Below the pieces are notes generated by a model. It ran no database searches, was not told the DNA's origin, and was given only the letters and a program-made list of their open reading frames with translations. A stretch of DNA of 64,000 nt from Tubiluchus corallicola. Its lineage: Eukaryota; Priapulida; Priapulimorpha; Priapulimorphida; Tubiluchidae. Positions 56,362 to 64,000 of this stretch are shown in pieces. The stretch spans positions 60,001-124,000 of the forward strand of contig JAQGDQ010000437.1 in NCBI GenBank assembly GCA_030141605.1. The letters are read 5' to 3'. The translations under genes were made by a program, and so were the position numbers. Position 1 is the stretch's first letter, and each line of letters begins with the position of its first letter.

Positions 56362-59211
56362 CTAAAAAAAATAAAAAAATTGTCACAGAGATTTTTATTA
56401 ACAATTAAATGTACAATGGCCATTGTAAGGTAGGATGGTAAACTTTTTAACCCGAGTTACTGCCATTAAACAATATACATAATATCAAGTGCAAAACATA
56501 GCTGAGTGGTCACGGTGAATGCTTAGTAACAGAAACTAGGCAACGCCGACTAAACGGTTACTGCAGTAATCAGCTAAATTAATTACTCCTCCCACACGAA
56601 TCCAAAAAGCTATTGTAGTTTTCAATATTTTAGAGCAGTGGTTCCCAAAATAGGGGTAAATTACCCCCCGGGGGTAATATGGTTTTTTGGGGGGTAACGG
56701 GCACCCCTCCGAAAATTTTTAAAACTTCGCTCGGAATGCATTTTACGTAGTTTTCTTCTTGAAGAGACTGCCTACAACAACAACACCTGGAAATTTATTT
56801 ATGTCACGAGCAAACATAAATAATTTTGCTTGCTTGTGGCATATACGTGTGTTTACTTTTTGAGTTGGAGAAGTAGTACTAGGTGGGGGGGGGGGGTAAT
56901 GGACACGACCGGGTTTCCCGATTTGGGTAGCGGTCCGAGAAAGTTTGGAAACCACTGTTTTAGAGCATTCTTTATTTCACACCGAAGCATCTGCCATACT
57001 TACTTTTGCATCAATGTAACCCGTGAGAAGTAAGGCACCGATGATGATGAGAATACAACCCATTAAAAACAAAATAACTGCAAGAGTTATGGCTTTGTAC
57101 GGGATCCTGGATGGTGGCTTCTCATACTGTAATAGAAATGTAAATTAGCTAAATGAATGGGATAGAAGCCGTCCAAAATTGTTGGTTGGCATCCTTCTGT
57201 CTTGGAAGACAATGGAGTGTGCCCCAAGAGAGTCAGTTATTGATCATATTGATGGAGCTGCAGTGTCGACTGTGGCTGAGCAACCCGATCCTTGAACGTC
57301 TCCAGGGCGCACGCCTGGGCAAGGTGTATGGAGATCCTGAGTTGCCCAGACAGCAGGAACCCCCTCTCTTCCTCCCTGGCGTAGTCCAAAGGAAAGCAGA
57401 GCGATACGTTTGGCACCAGGTTGGCTGCAGGAGCTGCCGGAGTCAGTGAGCATGCTGCACTGGTCCGCCTTCGGGGCTCCACTCCTGATTTGCAAGGTTT
57501 ACTCCTCTACACATGGCCGTTGGGTCACTTGACCTCCTCCGCCCTCTAGCCATTGGTTGCTTGTGCAGCTTCTCCGCCTAGTGTCGAGATACAGCGTGAG
57601 CATCCCGCAAGCCTACGGCACCTGGTATTCCTAGGCGGTCACCCATCCAAGTACTAACCAGACTCTATGTTGCTTAACTTCGGTGATCAGACGAGAACCG
57701 GTGTTTTCAACGTGATATGGCCATAGTTACGTACTGTATTGTGATGATTAAATGTTAGGCCAAAACACTAAACGGCTCAACCAGAGTCTGCCATTAGAAC
57801 CAACTAACTTTTATTGTTCCGCATCATAATGTAGGTCTTCAGTATTTCACGCACACCATCTTGTACTTATATTTGTTTTGTCTGGTACTTTGTGACTAAT
57901 GACCATACAGGTGTCCAGAGAGTCACTAGATTAAGTTTAAAATTTAAAATTCAATGTCACACAGGTGTCCAGAGAGTCACTAGATTAAGTTTAAAATTCA
58001 AATTTCAATGTCATACAGGTGTCCAGAGAGTCACTAGATTAAGTTTAAAATTCAAATTTCAATGTCATACAGGTGTCCAGAAAGTCACTAGATTAAGTTT
58101 AAAATTCAAATTTCAATGTCACACAGGTGTCCAGAGAGTCACTAGATTAAGTTTAAAATTCAAATTTCAATGTCATACAGGTGTCCAGAGAGTCACTAGA
58201 TTAAGTTTAAAATTTAAAATTCAATGTCACACAGGTGTCCAGAGAGTCACTAGATTAAGTTTAAAATTTAAATTTCAATGTCATACAGGTGTCCAGAGAG
58301 TCACTAGATTAAGTTTAAAATTCAAATTTCAATGTCATACAGGTGTCCAGAAAGTCACTAGATTAAGTTTAAAATTCAAATTTCAATGTCATACAGGTGT
58401 CCAGAGAGTCACTAGATTAAGTTTAAAATTCAAATTTCAATGTCATACAGGTGTCCAGAGAGTCACTAGATTAAGTTTAAAATTTAAAATTCAATGTCAT
58501 ACAGGTGTCCAGAGAGTCACTAGATTAAGTTTAAAATTTAAAATTCAATGTCATACAGGTGTCCAGAGAGTCACTAGATTAAGTTTAAAATTTAAATGGG
58601 TTGAATTTAAAATATCTCATTTCTAACGTTACTCTCTTCACCATAACAACGGGATTTCAATCAGAGAATACATAAAAAAATTGCCCAACATCTCTTTTGA
58701 TTTTGCATAAGAGCTTGCCGAGTTTAGACAAAAATTTAAAAGCAAAGTGAAGTGTGTTGTTATTTATGGGACAACCTATACAGGTTTTTCGAAATTTTAA
58801 CACAACATAATAGTAAGAAATGATATTAAATTAAAGCAGTTCTACTCTTTTTGACATTTTGTAAGATGTGAAAATATGCACCAGCAGAATGTGGAAGTAG
58901 ATGTACGACCATAAGGAGTTGTACAAGGAAATATTAAAATAAAATACAGTTTATACACCTGCAAATCAATGAATCCATCGTAGATGTACGACCATAAGGA
59001 GTTGTACAAGGAAATATTAAAATAAAATACAGTTTATACACCTGCAAATCAATGAATCCATCGTAGATGTACGACCATAAGGAGTTGTACAATGAAATAT
59101 TAAAATAAAATACAGTTTATACACCTGCAAATCAATGAATCCATCGTCGTGGCTGTAGATCTTCCTGTACTTGACTGAAGGCTCTCCAAAGCCTCCATCC
59201 TTCCGTCTCAT
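56224..59211 (-). CDS. TMEM230: TMEM230 (three coding exons, complete)
   Basis: Exons on the minus strand: 59211-59125 (29 codons), 57126-57004 (41 codons) and 56361-56224 (45 codons plus TGA), all phase 0 with GT/AG borders. The 115-residue product (human about 120) has the family motif [26 protein letters not shown] with the first membrane segment, YIDAK in the loop, [20 protein letters not shown] with the second, and the acidic end [12 protein letters not shown]230 is a conserved two-pass protein of secretory and recycling vesicles. Intron 1 holds an antisense SINE, a 54-bp minisatellite and a duplicated splice junction; intron 2 holds a hAT element. The start codon is the first ATG of the exon; N-terminal length varies in this family. 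Confidence 0.95.
56362..57003 (-). other. TMEM230 intron 2
   Basis: Mostly unremarkable, with a hAT-type element at 56636-56957 just downstream of the donor of exon 2. Confidence 0.8.
56628..56965. mobile_element. hAT-type MITE with perfect 8-bp target duplication
   Basis: Termini CAGTGGTTCCCAAA and TTTGGAAACCACTG (one mismatch as inverted repeats) bound 56636-56957. TTTTAGAG is repeated exactly on both sides. The GTGGTTCCCAAA end is typical of Charlie-like hAT elements. G-runs inside may be length-uncertain. Confidence 0.9.
57004..57126 (-). CDS. TMEM230: TMEM230 exon 2 (first membrane segment)
   Basis: Encodes [40 protein letters not shown] and K. Acceptor 'tttctattacag', donor AAA/GTAAGT. 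Confidence 0.95.
57176..57727 (-). mobile_element. 5S-rRNA-derived SINE, copy 4 (best-preserved head)
   Basis: On the minus strand, 57727 to about 57610 is a nearly complete 5S-like sequence: 'atggccatatcacgttgaaa', 'gatcaccgaagttaagcaac' and 'tacttggatgggtgaccgcc', which includes the internal A- and C-box regions of the 5S promoter. The body continues to 'agaaggatgccaaccaacaa'. No clear target duplication. It lies in TMEM230 intron 1, in the sense orientation of that gene. Confidence 0.92.
57728..57890 (-). other. TMEM230 intron 1 spacer
   Basis: No feature recognised. Confidence 0.4.
57900..58605. repeat. 54-bp minisatellite, 13 copies
   Basis: Unit 'caggtgtccagagagtcact' + 'agattaagtttaaaattcaa' + 'atttcaatgtcata', 54 bp. 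Being 18 codons, it leaves a 244-codon plus-strand frame ([18 protein letters not shown] per unit). Two unit subtypes (FKFQ, FKIQ) occur in a partly repeated order. Confidence 0.95.
58606..58896 (-). other. TMEM230 intron 1 spacer
   Basis: AT-rich; no feature recognised. Confidence 0.4.
58897..59148. repeat. 83-bp tandem triplication including the end of TMEM230 exon 1
   Basis: 'acacctgcaaatcaatgaat' (the donor and last bases of exon 1 on the minus strand) occurs at 58955, 59038 and 59121, with 'tagatgtacgaccataagga' in between. The copies at 58957 and 59040 are intronic decoys. Confidence 0.93.
59125..59211 (-). CDS. TMEM230: TMEM230 exon 1
   Basis: Encodes [20 protein letters not shown] and HDDGFIDLQ. 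Donor CAG/GTGTAT. The A of the start codon is base 59211; sequence upstream is probably 5' UTR. Confidence 0.92.
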
Positions 59212-59499
59212 TTTTGGAATTAATTGCACAACCCGTAGCAGTTTTTAATATGTAATTGATTTTAGCAGAGGGTGCCCATGTGCTGAAATTAAGAATAAAT
59301 GCTATAAAGTAGAGTAACCACCTATTGTGAAGATACGGGTCAATGCTACCCAAATCTTCATGTTACTAGTGATTTCGTATAATTGAAACATACTATAGCA
59401 CAGAAATATACTAGATTCCCTAAATTCCTTAGATCTAATTGCTTAAAAAAATCTATTAAAGAATCAAAGTTGGCACAGTTTTGGTTTTGCTTGCTATTA
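59212..59499. other. TMEM230 upstream flank
   Basis: AT-rich with no clear promoter motif. Confidence 0.35.
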
Positions 59500-59830
59500 A
59501 GCTTTTCTAGTTATTCAAATATCCTGAATCCCCATTTTATGAGGATCATTTTGATACCAAGTTCATCACTCTTTGTTATTTTTAAGCTGAGATAATCAAC
59601 GTTGAAGTTGAGGTGCAGGCTGCACACTGAAAAACGTAATCTTGAGAAAATCGCTGTTAAAGTTGGCCATTGTTTTTGTCACGTTTCTACAAAACACTTA
59701 GCAACCGTACGAAAGTGTGGTTGCTATGGATTTTATAAGAGCAAATTGAAGTCACGTTTAGATCCAGTAGATGGCTCTTCCTGACGAAGATCTGGTCTTG
59801 TTAACAGAAAAAGCTACAATCAGAGTTACA
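59500..59830 (+). repeat. Repeat F, copy 2 (inverted partner of 45470-45790)
   Basis: Reverse-complement match including 'gtgcaggctgcacactgaaa' and 'agatccagtagatggctctt'. Confidence 0.7.
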
Positions 59831-60310
59831 TGATACATGCTTTATTACAATTGCAGTACTATCTTCTAGACAGAAAAGTGGGTAAGGAGTTATAAAATTA
59901 GATTTTTAGTATTGTTTGGACATGTTCCTGATAATCTGATGCTAGAATATAAAAGTCCGATATAGTTAATATTTGTTTTCATGAAAAATCGTCAACTGAC
60001 CAAATTTTTGGTGCTTTGTACTTTGAAGCATCATAACGTAGTTTTAACTATGCCGACTTATGGATGATTTTGGTTTGCAAATACACATATTCTATTGTTG
60101 ATCAATCTATTGTTTTTGTTTTTGCCTAATACTGAAGTTAATGTTCAAATTATGCATTTTCTGTTAAGTTAAATTTTAAGTTATCTTTCTTTTTCTTGCT
60201 TTGCATGATTTAGTTCAGAATTGTAAATTTTTGTTATTTAAATTATTTTTACTACGTTCTACAGTATTACGCTTGCAATCATTTAATAGCCAATATAAAT
60301 TTGAATGGGA
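59831..60310. other. Unassigned AT-rich stretch
   Basis: No supported feature. Confidence 0.4.
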
Positions 60311-60339
60311 AACAATGCCAAAATTAATTTTATTCAAGG

Positions 60340-60478
60340 ATGGCTGACTAGATAACCTACGGGTTCTGTGCTGCCCTTCTCATTAGCTGTAATAATATTG
60401 TATGTATTGTTCATGCAGTAATGTGATGATTCTTCCAGAGTTAATAAAAAGAATTGAATTGAAAGTACACAAACTAGG
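60340..60478 (+). mobile_element. LINE 3' tail fragment
   Basis: 'gctgactagataacctacgg' ... 'aataaaaagaattgaattga' resembles 60965-61085 and has the simple-repeat tail typical of CR1/L2-like 3' ends. Confidence 0.5.
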
Positions 60479-60960
60479 AGCTGTACTAGGAGTAACTAGT
60501 ACAGCATGTAGTTCTAGCAATGTATTATATTAGTACATTATTTTAATCATTAATTACAATATTTTTTTATAGCCAATAACATTTGTACATGTCGAACTAG
60601 CTGCTCCTATACAGATGTCTGTCTGTTTACCACACTTTTTAGATTAAATGTAAGGACCGCACATGTATCAGACAACAGAATCATTAACTTTCTTCAGTCA
60701 TATTTTTGATTTTTGTTTACATTAGTCCAACAAATTGTTCTTCATTTTGCTAGGTTTTAGTTTGGTTTCGATTATGACTTTGTTTTTTTGCCCAAGTTCT
60801 TTATTTATGTTTTTCGTGTATGTATTTATGAGTTTCGCTTAATTTTCTTTTTGTCATGTATTTTGTGCAATTACTATTTGTTTGCATAATTTCCGTTCAT
60901 TTTAAAACAACTGTAAATTCCTTATATAAAGTAAACTGTTGCAACAAGCTATTATTTTTT
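60479..60960. other. Unassigned AT-rich stretch
   Basis: No supported feature. Confidence 0.4.
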
Positions 60961-60964
60961 ATAG

Positions 60965-61085
60965 GCAGCTGACCTGATGACCGTATCGTCCCTTCGCTGC
61001 CCCTTCTCCATTATATAATTTTATTTTCCGTTATAAAATTACAGAAATTGTTGCTTTCTGTGGAGAAAAATAAAGTGAATTGAAC
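60965..61085 (+). mobile_element. LINE 3' tail fragment
   Basis: 'gctgacctgatgaccgtatc' ... 'aataaagtgaattgaac' parallels the fragment at 60340-60478. Confidence 0.5.
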
Positions 61086-61719
61086 TAATTGACCAGATGT
61101 CTTTTCAATTATTTCCGAATTTGAAGCAATAATAGAACACTCTCCAGGATAGATTAAATTGAATATACACAAAATAAATATGACTTCACGAAAAGTATTA
61201 TCAGACCTCGGTACTTAAATTTATATCATACATTCAGCATGACATGTAAAGTAGAAGTAACTAAAAGAATATTTTGAAGTGCACATACGTACTTAGATTT
61301 TTACATGTGTAAGCCTTCTAGCAACGTGGGAAATCTAACGTGTTCACATCATCCTTAACACAAGTAATTACGCCCGACTTCTACGCGGGCGTCACAATAT
61401 AGCAGCACAACATGCTTTCGGAAGACGATAAGAAAAAACACAAGAAAACAAACAAAATCTAGTAGAATTTTGTTGAAACAAAAAAGAGATGTAAGAAGAG
61501 AGTTAAGAAATACTAGTGACGAAAGAAAGTGCAAAGTTTTGTATGTTAGAGAAAAGAGGTTAGAAGAAAATATTATATCAACACAACCAAGAAAGATATT
61601 ATAACCAAATGAATAATACAGGAATAAAAAGCGAATCACAGGCTTAGATGCTAATTCATTTTGGTAATTTAAAGAGAACATGAAAAAGAAAAAAAAGGAG
61701 GATATGATGGGCATGTACA
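61086..61719. other. Unassigned AT-rich stretch
   Basis: The 121-codon minus-strand frame at 61355-61720 is Phe/Leu-rich because the plus strand is A-rich; no family recognised. Confidence 0.4.
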
Positions 61720-62535
61720 ATGAAAATGATTTATAGAAAAGGCTGATGATATTCTTCTAATTGTCTTTCAGAAACACTATGAAAACTTGCTAAAACCAAA
61801 CGAAGCCAGAACAATGAAGAAAAAATGGCTGTAGTGCACATAAATGAGAAGTTGAAATTGCTGGAAAGAGGAGAAAAGAACCAAGTAGAGAAAATAACAG
61901 AACAACAAGAGATCAGAAATGAAATTGAAGGATTAAAGAAAAAGAAAATACCAGATAAGCATCAATGAAGAAATAAAATGTTAATGGATGGTGATGATTT
62001 GAAAAAGGTCATAACATTAATGTTTAACAGAATGTTTGAAACAGGAGCTATTCTTGAGGAGTGGTAAAACAAGAATTAAATCGATGTAATAAAGGGCGGG
62101 GTTCAAAAAGGGAAATGCAGAATAGAAGGGGAATATGTTTAACGAACACAACTAAATTGTATGTTGATTAAGAGAAATAAAAAATCATGAAAAATAATAT
62201 CAGCAATTTGCAGTGCGAAGAAGAAAAAATAGAAGTCCAAGAAATTAAGGTTCCTGAAGATGGCAACTTTTGGAAACCAGTATCATTATAGGGAAATGGG
62301 GAGCCCAGCTGGCATATGCTGCGATGAAAATTAGATTAAATATGGTAGAAGTAAAGAATAATTACAAAGGATCGAACAAATATGAAAATATGTGTCTCTT
62401 GGGTAGGAAGGAAAAAGACACAACGGAGCATCTATTTGTGTGTGAAGATTCAATTCATTTAAACAAAAGAGAAGTGCAAGTCCAAGACCTTGTGCAAACA
62501 AATGTACAATGCTGAGAATAAATAAATGAAAAAAA
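61720..62535 (+). mobile_element. Decayed non-LTR retrotransposon ORF2 fragment
   Basis: Frame-shifted pieces read like LINE ORF2: a Lys/Glu-rich stretch (HYENLLKPNEA, NEIEGLKKKK), then LFVCED preceded by MKIRLNMVEVKNNYK and KEKDTTEHLFVCED, the T-x-EH-x3-C motif at the end of ORF2. Many stops. It ends near 'gagaataaataaatgaaa'. Confidence 0.6.
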
Positions 62536-62659
62536 TGATACTGTGCTGTGCCACGCACCTACAGGAGAGTGCCTGCCAGTTTTACTTGGTAGAGATGGTG
62601 CTGTGTGATCACCGTACACACTATGCACCATACTATTGGTGTTAAATCACAGTGAACAC

Positions 62660-63035
62660 TAGGAGTGGGCATATTCTGCCAAAAAGCGAATTCGAATCGA
62701 ATCGAATTTTTGAAATTCAACTCGAATCAAACCGAACTTCGACTCGGGATTGGAATCAAATTGAGAATTCACTTTTAAGACTTTTGAATAAATTTTCAAA
62801 GCATAATAATTAAAAATGGTCTCACAAAGATCATGCTAATTAGTTGATCTTGTTCTGGAGTAAAAACAGCAATAACTTATTCAAAAACTGCGTACAGAAA
62901 TCACAACTACATTTAGCTGATTGCATGATGTTTCAAATATTTTAATGACAAAGAACGTATGTGATCGAATTATTTGAAATAATTTTATGTTCGAATCGAA
63001 TTCATCTAAAAAATTCGAACATTTGATGTGTTTTG
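62660..63035 (+). mobile_element. TTCGAA-rich MITE, family B copy 6
   Basis: Left end 'taggagtgggcatattctgc' and 'gcgaattcgaatcgaatcg'; the interior 'gttctggagtaaaaacagca' and 'gcatgatgtttcaaatattt' matches the other copies. The right end is degraded. Confidence 0.7.
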
Positions 63036-64000
63036 TTTCTCTCGCAAGGCTCGTAGAGAAAATCAGAAAACACTTCGTCAAATTAAACTAGTTTATTAAG
63101 CGAGAATTCTACAACACAAAAGTATTAAGGAACACGAAATGATAACACTAAACTTGAAAATCTGGAAAACGTTTGAGTGTATCTGAAAATGCAAGTATAC
63201 AAAAGAATGTGTAAGTGGCGTCCGTGTAAATCTGTGTGTCTCCTGTCAGCTGCCTGCTTCGCCTTATGAAGCGTGCCCAAGAATTTTCTAGAAGTTTCTT
63301 TCCAGAACACTCTACACCACAAGACTATTATTCTAACCGAACATTCTACAATGTTCTATTTAACTGTAATGGATGCCAGCGATCTCCACAACAGCAGCTC
63401 ACATGATAAAAGAACAAACTGAACTTTTATTAATTTGAATTATACAACATTTGTGACGTGTTGTTATCTATGGTTTACATTTTAATGTTTGTGCTCACTA
63501 AGGTTTCCCCTCACTGTTTTAGCGGGCAAGCCACGAGGCGTTACATTCTCTAGACTTATCATGGCAGCAGTCTTTGTGAATAAACAGATTAATAAGCAAG
63601 AAACGTTTATGTTAAATGTTCTATAAAGTTTCTAACAAAGTTACAAATGTTGCCAAGACGTTACAATATTGATGTTTTTAACCAGTGATCACCATTTACC
63701 TGCCTTGCCTCGCATGCAGGCATCATCATGTATGTGAAATGCAAGAGGACATGCTGATTAAAAACCATAATAAATTATTTGTGATTATTAATAATATATA
63801 AATAAAATTTTATTTTTTACATCACAGATACATTTGCAAGACACAAAAAATATGAAAATGTAAGCATATAGGCCCCAGTGCTCAGTCAATATTAGACCTA
63901 CAGCCTTAGATAAAAAAGACACGCAGTCACCAAGGGTGTATAGTCTCAATTAACTAATAAAAGTTACGAAAGAGACCACAATGATGGTTCGCCCAAAAGA
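63036..64000. other. Unassigned right edge
   Basis: No coding frame, splice-bounded exon, RNA gene or repeat match was recognised in the last kilobase. Confidence 0.4.

Noticed and set aside
57610-57727. A functional 5S rRNA gene
   Set aside because: The 5S-like sequence has substitutions and is fused to a SINE body shared with three other loci; it is a SINE head.

Overview
This is a 64 kb piece of a metazoan nuclear genome. Multi-exon genes with GT/AG introns, several transposon families and very abundant micro- and minisatellites show this. A marine lophotrochozoan, probably a mollusc, is my best guess, but the sequence does not prove the phylum. No prokaryotic operon, CRISPR array or plasmid feature is present.

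Three protein-coding genes can be supported. (1) At the left edge on the minus strand, an uninterrupted frame runs from an ATG at 1923 off the window at base 1. It encodes about eight ankyrin repeats, two hydrophobic segments and then a Mab-21/cGAS-like nucleotidyltransferase core with its GSS motif and all three candidate catalytic acids (E515, D517, D628). (2) On the plus strand, an HSPA12A-type divergent Hsp70 is spread over exons from 30757 to 51471, with a possible six-codon first exon at 23245. Its ATPase domain is a clear HSPA12 match, but it is preceded by about 930 mostly disordered residues, most of them from one 776-codon exon. (3) On the minus strand at 56224-59211, a complete three-exon TMEM230 gene encodes 115 residues with two membrane segments.

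The rest is repeats. Tandem arrays with unit lengths of about 17-160 bp fill much of 8.3-30 kb and several introns. Interspersed elements include a 5S-rRNA-headed SINE family (four loci, two with target-site duplications), TTAA-flanked piggyBac-like MITEs, hAT-type elements with 8-bp duplications, pogo-like elements with TA duplications, a TTCGAA-rich MITE family and several decayed non-LTR retrotransposon 3' ends.

The most unusual points are the ankyrin/membrane/cGAS-like architecture of the first gene, the giant N-terminal exon and the frame break in HSPA12, and the fact that in two unrelated genes (HSPA12 and TMEM230) an exon end with its 5' splice site has been copied into an intronic tandem array, leaving decoy splice donors. 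The three genes show no evident common pathway and their adjacency is probably incidental.
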